This document shows, in pieces, positions 1-5,892 of a DNA stretch of 15,589 bases. Numbering within the stretch: position 1 is the first letter of the stretch; each line of letters opens with the position of its first letter. The notes under the pieces were generated by a model. It was not told the origin of the DNA. It saw nothing but the letters and a program-made list of their open reading frames with translations, and did no database searches. A program made the translations under genes and the position numbers. This DNA is from an uncultured Clostridia bacterium (GTDB lineage Bacteria > Bacillota > Clostridia > Oscillospirales > CAG-272), in NCBI GenBank assembly GCA_937884385.1, contig CALGCW010000243.1:1-15589 (forward strand), given 5' to 3'.

Positions 1-52
1 ACCGGGGATAGAGGTGTTGCAGACCTTTGCCTTACCGCTTGGCCATGGCGCC
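1..52 (-). tRNA. tRNA-Cys (anticodon GCA), 3' part cut off by the window edge
   Basis: On the minus strand the sequence starts with the acceptor strand GGCGCCA, then a D arm (GCC, loop AAGCGGTAA, GGC), then an anticodon loop CTGCAAC with anticodon GCA closed by AGGT/ACCT, then the variable region and the first bases of the T arm. This matches bacterial tRNA-Cys of the Bacillus/Clostridium type. The T loop, the 3' acceptor strand and any encoded CCA lie outside the window. Confidence 0.93.
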
Positions 53-70
53 ATTTTCTACAACATTTGG

Positions 71-99
71 ATTATATCACAAATTACTGCTCTTGTCAA
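71..99 (-). promoter_or_regulatory. Consensus promoter of tRNA-Cys
   Basis: On the minus strand TTGACA (94-99) is separated by 17 bases from TATAAT (71-76). Transcription would begin about 12 bases before the tRNA 5' end at 52. Both hexamers are perfect for the housekeeping sigma factor, as expected for a stable RNA gene. Confidence 0.85.
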
Positions 100-172
100 G
101 GGGGTATCGCATTAATTTTTATTGCTGAATCAACTTATTCATCACTTATTAAACGACAAAAAATATTTTTTC

Positions 173-201
173 TTGACAAATAATTTGTGTTATTGTATAA
201 T
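173..201 (+). promoter_or_regulatory. Consensus promoter of the small membrane protein gene
   Basis: TTGACA (173-178), a 17-base spacer and TATAAT (196-201). The predicted start is near 208, giving a leader of about 40 bases before the ATG at 247. The 100-172 stretch between the two divergent promoters is AT-rich and holds nothing else I can identify. Confidence 0.82.
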
Positions 202-246
202 TATTTTGCGACAGGATCGCAATTTATCTTTGAAAGGAAAAACACT

Positions 247-441
247 ATGAAACAAATTGCAAGAATTTTTATTATCATTAGTATGGTGGTTGGCATCTGC
301 GCAATTTACCCCACGATACTTGGTGCTATCGCTCTCAAAAAAATGAAGGAAGGTCCTCTTTCTGTGGGTTGGAAGATCGTTATTCTTCTTTTCGTTAACA
401 CGATCTCAGGTATCCTTCTTCTTGTTGATAAAGAGGATTAA
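247..441 (+). CDS. Small two-helix membrane protein, function unknown
   Basis: A 64-aa protein. I chose the ATG at 247 because AAAGGA lies just upstream and because longer in-frame starts (from 187) would lie inside the promoter. The residues form two hydrophobic segments, about 5-30 (IARIFIIISMVVGICAIYPT, continuing ILGAIAL) and 43-60 (IVILLFVNTISGILLLV), joined by a short basic loop with KKMKEG, and end in the acidic tail DKED. It resembles the many small unassigned membrane proteins of Clostridia, but I cannot assign it to a named family. It is monocistronic, with its own consensus promoter and a strong terminator ten bases after the stop codon. Confidence 0.75.
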   Translation: MKQIARIFIIISMVVGICAIYPTILGAIALKKMKEGPLSVGWKIVILLFVNTISGILLLVDKED

Positions 442-450
442 TTCTAAAGA

Positions 451-475
451 AAGACAGCTTCGGCTGTCTTTTTTT
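451..475 (+). terminator. Intrinsic terminator of the small membrane protein gene
   Basis: AAGACAGC and GCTGTCTT form an 8-bp stem closed by a stable TTCG tetraloop and followed directly by a T run. Confidence 0.92.
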
Positions 476-495
476 GTTGTGTCGAGCATTTATTA

Positions 496-524
496 TTGAC
501 AAATTCGTTGCTATGGTATAGAAT
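496..524 (+). promoter_or_regulatory. Promoter of the PH-domain gene
   Basis: TTGACA (496-501), a 17-base spacer and TAGAAT (519-524), which has one mismatch to the -10 consensus. It lies about 30 bases before the start codon at 555. Confidence 0.75.
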
Positions 525-554
525 AAATGTATCAATAAAACAAGGAGGGTGACT

Positions 555-938
555 ATGATAGATTTTGACGGAAGCGGCTTTTTTGCCAGACTTAAAAAGG
601 TTGACAACGGTACTTTTGGAAGGGTCATCGACGATTTTATGATCGACGGTGAGGAGATCATCGGTACGTATCAAAGCATACGCGACGGCGTTGTATTTAC
701 TAACAAGAGGATAATTGCTATAAACGTGCAGGGTATGACGGGGAAGAAGAAGGATTTTACCTCCATCCCCTACAGCAAGATAACGACGTTCTCTCTTGAA
801 ACTGCAGGCTTTTTTGATGCGGATGCTGAGCTTGAGATCTATATGTCGGGCGTTGGCAGAGTCAAGTTCGAGTTCACAGGCTCAACCAACGTTAAGGAGA
901 TATGCAGAATAATCTCTACCTATGCTCTTTTGGATTAA
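555..938 (+). CDS. Bacterial PH-domain protein (bPH_1 / DUF1696 family)
   Basis: A 127-aa cytosolic-looking protein with no signal peptide or membrane segment. The ATG at 555 follows AAGGAGGG with ideal spacing; a GTG at 549 overlaps the Shine-Dalgarno sequence and is unlikely. The whole protein is one bacterial pleckstrin-homology-like domain. Recognisable family features are the central VFTNKRIIAINVQGMTGKK, the following SIPYSKITTFSLETAG, and the FDADAELEIYMSG strand. Length and order match the usual stand-alone members of about 125 aa. The family is widespread in Bacillota; its ligand and biological role are not established, so I infer none. It is a single-gene unit with its own promoter and terminator. 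Confidence 0.88.
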   Translation: MIDFDGSGFFARLKKVDNGTFGRVIDDFMIDGEEIIGTYQSIRDGVVFTNKRIIAINVQGMTGKKKDFTSIPYSKITTFSLETAGFFDADAELEIYMSGVGRVKFEFTGSTNVKEICRIISTYALLD

Positions 939-949
939 AAGTAAAAATA

Positions 950-975
950 AAAAGGACACCTTTGGGTGTCCTTTT
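950..975. terminator. Bidirectional intrinsic terminator between the PH-domain gene and rpsR
   Basis: AAAAGGACACC and GGTGTCCTTTT pair over 11 bp around a TTTG loop. There is a T tract on the right for plus-strand transcripts and an A tract on the left for minus-strand transcripts. It follows the PH-domain stop codon (938) and the rpsR stop codon (997 on minus), so it can end both units. Confidence 0.88.
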
Positions 976-996
976 GTTTTGACTTTAAAAACGCAA

Positions 997-1251
997 TTAG
1001 TCAGCGATGTAGGGGAGAAGAGCTACCTGACGAGCACGCTTGATGGCTGTTGTGAGCTTTCTCTGGTGCATAGCGCATGTGCCGCTGATTCTTCTGGGAA
1101 GAATCTTGCCACGTTCGCTGATGAACTTTCTGAGCTTTGCGGAATCTTTATAGTCGATATAAGCGATCTTATCTTCACAGAAGATGCAGACCTTTTTTCT
1201 TCTGCGGTTGTTGAAACGAACCGGACGAGAAGTATTTTCTGTTCTTTCCAT
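997..1251 (-). CDS. rpsR: 30S ribosomal protein S18, zinc-ribbon (C+) form
   Basis: An 84-aa S18 of standard length. It binds the small-subunit platform next to S6. The core is the characteristic YIDYKD, then FISERGKILPRRISGT, then QRKLTTAIKRARQVALLPY near the C-terminus. Unlike Bacillus S18 it keeps a potential metal site: C22 and C25 (CIFC), with C59 and H62 (CAMH), the pattern known for C+ S18 paralogues. The ATG is preceded by AGGAGG. It is last in the rpsF-ssb-rpsR operon, 33 bases after ssb, and is followed by the bidirectional terminator. Co-transcription with S6 fits the S6:S18 heterodimer. Confidence 0.97.
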   Translation of the reverse strand: MERTENTSRPVRFNNRRRKKVCIFCEDKIAYIDYKDSAKLRKFISERGKILPRRISGTCAMHQRKLTTAIKRARQVALLPYIAD

Positions 1252-1284
1252 TTTATGAAATCCTCCTGTTTAAATTTGCGTTAA

Positions 1285-1743
1285 TCAGAACGGCAAGTCG
1301 TCGTCTGTCTTTACTTCTTCAAAGTTGGGCGCATCCCCACTTGAGAATGAAGGAGAACCGTAAGCGTCGGGAACGTAGTTTGTCTGAGCCGCACTATCAG
1401 CACGGGAATCAACGAACATTGCCTCGTCAACAACTACCTCTGTTGCATAACGCTTCGCGCCTGTGTTATCGTTCCAGGTTCTTGTCTGAATAGAACCTGT
1501 TACGCAAAGAGATGAACCCTTCTTGAAATATCTTGAGATAAATTCAGCGGTCTGTCTCCAAGCAACACAGCTGATGAAGTCTGCTTGAGAATTGTTCTGT
1601 CCGTCAGCGCCTCTTGAAAATCTGCGATTTACTGCGAGTGTGAAGGATACGACTGCAATTCCATTCTGTTGAGTCTGTTTGAGTTCCGGATCTGCTGTAA
1701 GGCGTCCGCAAAGAACGACCTTATTCAAGTTAAGATTTGACAC
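1285..1743 (-). CDS. ssb: Single-stranded DNA-binding protein SSB
   Basis: A 152-aa protein that coats single-stranded DNA in replication, repair and recombination. Residues 1-110 form the OB-fold, with NKVVLCGRLTADPEL at the N-terminus, then VSFTLAVNRRF, DFISCVAWRQTAEFI and GSIQTRTW. A flexible Ser/Ala/Asp-rich linker follows, ending in the acidic tip DDDLPF that docks partner proteins. Translation starts at a GTG (1741-1743); a strong AGGAGGT lies 8 bases upstream and no better ATG is in frame. It is between rpsF and rpsR, the standard Bacillota arrangement. Confidence 0.97.
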   Translation of the reverse strand: MSNLNLNKVVLCGRLTADPELKQTQQNGIAVVSFTLAVNRRFSRGADGQNNSQADFISCVAWRQTAEFISRYFKKGSSLCVTGSIQTRTWNDNTGAKRYATEVVVDEAMFVDSRADSAAQTNYVPDAYGSPSFSSGDAPNFEEVKTDDDLPF

Positions 1744-1765
1744 TTTAGCTTACCTCCTTGAACAA

Positions 1766-2152
1766 TTATTCAGCATCGGTTGTTTCAGCAACTTCAGCTA
1801 CTTCTGCAGCTTCAACAACGGGAGCTTTCTTTGCTGCGTTGTTTCTTTCGATTGCCTTTACGTCAAGCTTGATTGTCATTGCTCTCATAACGTTTTCGTC
1901 GATGTTGAACAAACGGTCAAGCTCAGCGGGGAAATCAGAAGCTGTTTTGAAAGTTACAACAGTGTAGTAACCCTCGCTCTCATCGTTGATAAGGTATGCA
2001 AGGCGGCGTCTGCCCCATTCAGCAACCTCAACGATCTCTGCGTTGTTAGCTATCAATGTTGTGAATTTGTTCACGGTCTCTTTTGCGGCTTCTTCTCCGT
2101 TTGCAAGACTAACGATGAACAGGTTTTCATAAGTATTGATTACCTTTTCCAT
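1766..2152 (-). CDS. rpsF: 30S ribosomal protein S6
   Basis: A 128-aa S6, a small-subunit platform protein that pairs with S18. The family core is NTYENLFIVSLANG at the N-terminus, then EWGRRRLAYLINDESEGYY, then a C-terminal stretch with RAMTIKLD. After about residue 100 there is an Ala/Glu/Val-rich tail, with repeated AEVAEV, that is not part of the conserved fold and is common in S6 of this group. The ATG follows GGGAGGTG. It is the first gene of the rpsF-ssb-rpsR operon, with a leader of about 85 bases that contains two hairpins. Confidence 0.96.
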   Translation of the reverse strand: MEKVINTYENLFIVSLANGEEAAKETVNKFTTLIANNAEIVEVAEWGRRRLAYLINDESEGYYTVVTFKTASDFPAELDRLFNIDENVMRAMTIKLDVKAIERNNAAKKAPVVEAAEVAEVAETTDAE

Positions 2153-2180
2153 ATTTTACACCTCCCTATGGACTTTAAGT

Positions 2181-2231
2181 TCGCGCAATTCTCAAAAATT
2201 TTTGCGCGACAGAGAGACGGACATACGTCCG
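2181..2231 (-). promoter_or_regulatory. Structured 5' leader of rpsF, candidate S6:S18 autoregulatory element
   Basis: Between the rpsF promoter and its ribosome binding site the transcript can form two hairpins. The first is CGGAC-loop-GTCCG (2218-2231). The second is TCGCGCAA and TTGCGCGA over 8 bp (2181-2209). In several bacterial groups an mRNA structure before rpsF is bound by the S6:S18 dimer and represses translation. A CCG, a feature reported for that motif, is present in the 3' side of the first hairpin, but I cannot verify the full consensus by eye. The hairpins are seen; the regulatory role is inference. Confidence 0.45.
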
Positions 2232-2243
2232 CATCATCTACAT

Positions 2244-2271
2244 ATTATAGCAGTTTTTTTGCATTTGTCAA
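2244..2271 (-). promoter_or_regulatory. Promoter of the rpsF-ssb-rpsR operon
   Basis: On the minus strand TTGACA (2266-2271) and TATAAT (2244-2249) are separated by 16 bases. Transcription would start near 2237, about 85 bases before rpsF. It is divergent from the plus-strand promoter at 2318, with 46 bases between the two -35 boxes. Confidence 0.8.
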
Positions 2272-2317
2272 GTATTTTTTTAAAAAATCTGTTTTTATAT
2301 TAAATATCGGAGAAATA

Positions 2318-2346
2318 TTGACATATGCTGATAAATATGATATAAT
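2318..2346 (+). promoter_or_regulatory. Consensus promoter of the two-domain lipoprotein gene
   Basis: TTGACA (2318-2323), a 17-base spacer and TATAAT (2341-2346). The predicted start near 2353 leaves a leader of about 115 bases before the ATG at 2470. Confidence 0.82.
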
Positions 2347-2353
2347 GATAACA

Positions 2354-2435
2354 TAAAAAGGCATAAGCTTTTTGGCAAACGCTCCGGGAGCGCATAATTT
2401 AACAGACTTTATCAGCTCCCGCATGGGAGCTTTTT
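2354..2435 (+). promoter_or_regulatory. Attenuator-like leader with terminator and alternative fold
   Basis: Three elements follow the start site: a short AAAAAG/CTTTTT hairpin (about 2355-2373), hairpin A CGCTC-CGG-GAGCG (2380-2392), and hairpin B AGCTCCC-GCAT-GGGAGCT with T5 (2414-2435), a good intrinsic terminator. The GGGAGC in hairpin A (2386-2391) is exactly complementary to GCTCCC on the left side of hairpin B (2415-2420), so pairing between them would break the terminator. I do not recognise a known riboswitch or T-box consensus. It could also be the end of a short independent RNA. Confidence 0.5.
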
Positions 2436-2469
2436 GCGTTTTTTATACCACAAAAAAGGGGAGGTATTT

Positions 2470-3423
2470 ATGAAAAAAAGTTTAAGATTTATAGCAATTT
2501 CAGTAATACTTATTATGAGCGTTCTTGTGCTTAACTCCTGCTACGTCGTCAAAAGCGGCAAGATGAGTAGGATAGAGGGAACGTATATGCTCACATCATA
2601 CAGCGGAGACGGGGATTATATCACCGAGCGCGGAATAACTATGTACGTGATAATCCGAGCTGACGGAACCGGATATTATGCATATACGGACGGTACTTGC
2701 GACCCGTATATCGCTCAGCTTCGCTGCAGATATGTGCAGGACACCGAGGAGGCAGGGAAGTATTCATACGTTGAGATCGATTTCGGAACGGGAGAATACG
2801 TGAAATTTGCAGTTTATGCACCGACGCTCGAATTCAAGACCAATCTCAACTTCACAAAGCCCGTATGGAAGCCCGTGGTCTGGGGCGAGCCGCTCGAGAT
2901 CGACTACAACATCAACGTTGATTTTACCCGTGTGAGCAGAAAGACGGATTCATCGTATATTGTTGAAAATTTCGGCAAGGCTCCCGTTCTCCCGTATGGA
3001 GCAAAGAGGCTCGACGGTACGTATAAGCTTGATTCCGTTATTGCAAACGATAAGTCGCCCGAGGGTGCGGCTTTACCCGAGCACGGTTTTGTTTATTACT
3101 ACATCGACTTTGATTTTGTAGCAGGTAAAGCTAAGATCTACGGAATGGAGAAGTCCGATGAAGCGGAGGTGACTACAGCACTTGACGATCTTTCGATCGA
3201 GCTCGTTGAGGGTGAATACCTCCTGACTGCGGGAGGCAGAAGTATTGGTAAGCTTGTCACCGAGTATTCGTCGCGCTATCTTTATGTCGAGGAGTATTTC
3301 GGCGAGGATTGCTTTACGTTGAGATTTTCATATTGGGGAGATATGACGGAGGAGCAGATAACTGACAGTATCGAGGATGACGTTAATATCTATATGAATT
3401 CAAAGCTTCCTCACGAGGAATAA
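2470..3423 (+). CDS. Two-domain surface lipoprotein, function unknown
   Basis: A 317-aa predicted lipoprotein. The ATG at 2470 follows GGGGAGG. A basic N-terminus and hydrophobic helix end in the lipobox LNSC (C24), so the mature protein should be attached to the outer face of the membrane. The rest appears to be two repeated halves: one starts at about 36 (IEGTYMLTSY) and the other at about 181 (LDGTYKLDSV). Each continues as alternating short strands with many Tyr, Gly and Asp residues, like small lipocalin-type barrels. I cannot name a family or substrate. The C-terminus is acidic. It is a single-gene unit, preceded by the attenuator-like leader and followed by a strong shared terminator. 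Confidence 0.8.
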   Translation: MKKSLRFIAISVILIMSVLVLNSCYVVKSGKMSRIEGTYMLTSYSGDGDYITERGITMYVIIRADGTGYYAYTDGTCDPYIAQLRCRYVQDTEEAGKYSYVEIDFGTGEYVKFAVYAPTLEFKTNLNFTKPVWKPVVWGEPLEIDYNINVDFTRVSRKTDSSYIVENFGKAPVLPYGAKRLDGTYKLDSVIANDKSPEGAALPEHGFVYYYIDFDFVAGKAKIYGMEKSDEAEVTTALDDLSIELVEGEYLLTAGGRSIGKLVTEYSSRYLYVEEYFGEDCFTLRFSYWGDMTEEQITDSIEDDVNIYMNSKLPHEE

Positions 3424-3441
3424 AGCTGATATCCAAATCAA

Positions 3442-3467
3442 AAAAGCACCGCGATTGCGGTGCTTTT
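3442..3467. terminator. Bidirectional terminator between two convergent lipoprotein genes
   Basis: AAAAGCACCGC and GCGGTGCTTTT pair over 11 bp around a GATT loop, with A and T tracts on the two sides. It is 18 bases past the plus-strand stop codon and 14 past the minus-strand stop codon at 3482. Confidence 0.92.
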
Positions 3468-3481
3468 CTTTGCTTATTTGA

Positions 3482-4198
3482 TTATTTTACGGTCACACCT
3501 GTGATGTGGGTGTTGATGCCGTTGTACCAGTATGCAAAGCCTGTGACGTCGATAACGTCGCCTGCCTTAAGTGCTCCGACTGTCTGGTAAACCTCTGTAT
3601 CGGAGCCTGTGAGATAGGATTCTACGCAGAATTCGTATTCTGCACCGTCCTTTTCAAGTGTAACGTAGATGTCATTGCCTACCTGATCGTTCTTATAGGA
3701 GATTTTTACTACTGTAAGTCCCTTGAAGGAAACGAGCATATTTTGGTAGTTGATGAGGTCTTCGCTTGCGAGCTTATCTGTAACGTCCGTGGGCTCTGCA
3801 ACGTGCTTACCGCTGATCACCTCAACCTTTGCGTCAATGATCTCAACCTCGCCTGCCCATTCAGCCTTAACACCGGATACGCGAACCTTTGTACCGGGAA
3901 CGAGCCTTGCAGCAGCATCCTCTGTGCAATGCCATTCGTATACGAAGTAGCCGCCAACACCGTCCTGAAGGTAGAACGTGAGCTTGCCTGTTCCTGCATC
4001 GGAATCATACCACCAGCCCTGCTTAGCCTGAACGTAAGCTTCGATAACGACTTCGCTGTCAACGTCTGCAGCATTGTATTCTGCCCAAGTCATAACACCT
4101 TCGCTCTTTGCGTTGATATCTTCGGCCTTGTTATCGTCGCAAGCAAAAAGGAAGAGAGACATTGTCAAAGCTAAAAACAAACATAAAAACTTTTTCAT
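3482..4198 (-). CDS. Lipoprotein with two OB-fold-like domains
   Basis: A 238-aa predicted lipoprotein. A signal sequence ends in the lipobox LFAC (C20), and the ATG follows AAAGGAG. I see two similar segments of about 90 residues. The first (about 48-128) has VVIEAYVQAKQGWW, KLTFYLQDGVGGYFVYEW and PGTKVRVSGVKAEW. The second (about 153-236) has MLVSFKGLTVVKIS, NDIYVTLEKDGAEYEF and AGDVIDVTGFAYWYNG. The pattern of a paired-strand start, a DG turn and a late KV-x-V-x-G strand is that of OB-like domains known from extracellular nucleases and related secreted proteins. There is no nuclease domain here, so it may bind rather than cut. It has its own promoter, but no terminator separates it from the binding-protein gene upstream. 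Confidence 0.75.
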   Translation of the reverse strand: MKKFLCLFLALTMSLFLFACDDNKAEDINAKSEGVMTWAEYNAADVDSEVVIEAYVQAKQGWWYDSDAGTGKLTFYLQDGVGGYFVYEWHCTEDAAARLVPGTKVRVSGVKAEWAGEVEIIDAKVEVISGKHVAEPTDVTDKLASEDLINYQNMLVSFKGLTVVKISYKNDQVGNDIYVTLEKDGAEYEFCVESYLTGSDTEVYQTVGALKAGDVIDVTGFAYWYNGINTHITGVTVK

Positions 4199-4237
4199 TT
4201 TGATTTTCTCCTTTGTAAATGAAATTTTTCACCTATA

Positions 4238-4265
4238 ATTATACACAATTTTTTTCGGTTGTCAA
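4238..4265 (-). promoter_or_regulatory. Promoter of the OB-fold lipoprotein gene
   Basis: On the minus strand TTGACA (4260-4265) and TATAAT (4238-4243) are separated by 16 bases. The -35 box begins four bases after the stop codon of the binding-protein gene, so the gene can be transcribed independently or by read-through from the transporter operon. Confidence 0.75.
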
Positions 4266-4269
4266 TAAT

Positions 4270-5892
4270 TTATTCATTTTTTCTTTTTTTGGAATGAGAA
4301 ATTAAGTGATAAGCACCGAGAGAGAGCCAAACAATACCCATAACGGAGAGCAATACGACCGAGCCCGTTGGCAATGCTCCAAGCTCCTGCTCGGATATCC
4401 TGTCAAGCTTATAAAGCACCATAACTCTGCGGTAGAGATCGGAGAGATAGGCGTCATCCACGGTCTTTTTTCTTCTTGCCGCCTTTGCGACATCCTCGAT
4501 GAGCTCACCTGCTGCGTTTCGCAGGGAGGTCGAGCCGTTGAAAACTGCCGTGGTAAAGGTATTTTCGGTATTCTCTATAAGAAGCTTTGCGGATTTTATT
4601 TTGATATCGTAATAGAGGTCGTTGTCCTCTCCCTCTCGCGAGAGGTAGTCCCGGTACTCCGCAGAATCCTGCGCCTTACTCGTCACGGGAACGTATCCCT
4701 CGGTCTGAGAATAAGCGATCTGTGTTTCATTGGAGAGCAGGAACTGAACGAAGAGCCACGAAGCGAGCACCTCGCCTTGATCGTCCTTATTGAAGATGCA
4801 GACTGACGGTCCTTGCGATATCATTTGAGGATTTTTGGTGTCATACTGAGGAATGGGCATTACCTCCATCTCGAAATCGGCGAGATTCTCCTCTGCAACG
4901 TCGATCATCGGGGCATCGGGGCCCATCCACGTTGCGCCTGCGGTCGAATCTATACCGAATATGCACTGTCCTTGATTCAGGAAGTTTCCGGGATAGCTTG
5001 AGATCTTAAAGGTAGAGAATTCACCGTTTTTCGTGTGAGTATAGACGTCCTCAAGGATGCTCTTTGTGCTGTCATTGAAGATGAGGATATCGCCGTTATC
5101 GTTCGAATAGGGCGCGCCCATCTGCCTAAGCATCGATATCATCATATTGTCCGTGGACTTATAGATGAAGGGAATAAAGGTCTTCTGACCGTTGGCGATG
5201 TGAACCTGCGTGGTTTTGCCGTTTTCGTCCGTGACGGTCGTTTTTCCAAGGCTCATTGCTTTTTCGCACACTTCCCACACGAAATCCCAGGTGAAGGTGT
5301 CCTTTTCAAGTGTGAAGCCGAGCTCTTCGACGAGCGTTTTGTTCACGTAGCACACCTCTGTGGAACGCATAAAGGGAAGTGCGTACTGCGTGCCCCCTAT
5401 TTTGCCCTCCTCAAGGAACTTTGGAATGATCTCCTCTTTTGTGGGAGCATCGAATCTCAACGTATCTGAGCCAAGTCCCCACTTTTCGTGTTCCATAAGC
5501 TCTTCAAGCGGAACGACGAGGTTCGAGCCTGAAATGTAGGTCGCGATATGATCGGGATAGGTGATGCACACGTTGGGTGTGGTGTTTGAAGTGATATTAG
5601 TGATAACGTTATTATAGATATCACCGTAATCGGTGAAATTCCGAAGAGTTATCTTGATATTTGGGTAGAGCCTTTCAAATCTTGTTATCGCGTCGGCATA
5701 GACGGCGCGCTGTGTTTCGTTATTTTCGTTTTTTGCCCAAAAGGTGATCTCGTAGGTCTTGCTCGGGTCGAGATCCTCAGTCAGAGTAAATGCTTCAAGC
5801 TCGCGCCGTTTATGACAGCCCACAAGTGCAAGGGGCGTGGTGAGGATCAGCACGGTAAGAGCGATTGAAAGAATCCTTGTGAATATTTTCAT
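4270..5892 (-). CDS. Carbohydrate-type ABC transporter solute-binding lipoprotein with C-terminal membrane helix
   Basis: A 540-aa extracellular solute-binding protein of the family 1 (sugar-type) class. A signal peptide ends in the lipobox ALVGC (C26). The mature start has YEITFWAKNENNETQRAVY, then FERLYPNIKITL, then YALPFMRSTEVCYVNKTL, which is the usual layout of these proteins. The last 40 residues are unusual: GSVVLLSVMGIVWLSLGAYH (about 510-529) is a strong transmembrane helix followed by the basic tail SHSKKRKNE. That would anchor both ends. The sugar is not predictable from sequence. It overlaps the upstream permease by four bases (ATGA), and AGGAGG lies nine bases before the ATG. It is third in a permease-permease-binding protein operon. 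Confidence 0.9.
   Translation of the reverse strand: MKIFTRILSIALTVLILTTPLALVGCHKRRELEAFTLTEDLDPSKTYEITFWAKNENNETQRAVYADAITRFERLYPNIKITLRNFTDYGDIYNNVITNITSNTTPNVCITYPDHIATYISGSNLVVPLEELMEHEKWGLGSDTLRFDAPTKEEIIPKFLEEGKIGGTQYALPFMRSTEVCYVNKTLVEELGFTLEKDTFTWDFVWEVCEKAMSLGKTTVTDENGKTTQVHIANGQKTFIPFIYKSTDNMMISMLRQMGAPYSNDNGDILIFNDSTKSILEDVYTHTKNGEFSTFKISSYPGNFLNQGQCIFGIDSTAGATWMGPDAPMIDVAEENLADFEMEVMPIPQYDTKNPQMISQGPSVCIFNKDDQGEVLASWLFVQFLLSNETQIAYSQTEGYVPVTSKAQDSAEYRDYLSREGEDNDLYYDIKIKSAKLLIENTENTFTTAVFNGSTSLRNAAGELIEDVAKAARRKKTVDDAYLSDLYRRVMVLYKLDRISEQELGALPTGSVVLLSVMGIVWLSLGAYHLISHSKKRKNE

Noticed and set aside
549..554. GTG at 549 as the start of the PH-domain gene
   Set aside because: It overlaps the AAGGAGGG ribosome binding site, which is perfectly spaced for the ATG at 555.
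1679..2356. Long plus-strand open frame across rpsF and the start of ssb
   Set aside because: It is antisense to two clear ribosomal/replication genes, has no ribosome binding site, and its product is Cys/Phe/Ser-rich as expected from a reverse frame.
2359..2469. Known riboswitch classes (c-di-GMP-I, preQ1, fluoride, THF) for the leader
   Set aside because: The bases GGCAAACG recall part of the c-di-GMP-I consensus, but the rest of the conserved core is missing, and no other class fitted.
3506..4174. Plus-strand frame of 222 codons opposite the OB-fold lipoprotein gene
   Set aside because: It is a shadow of a gene with a signal peptide, lipobox, promoter and ribosome binding site on the other strand.
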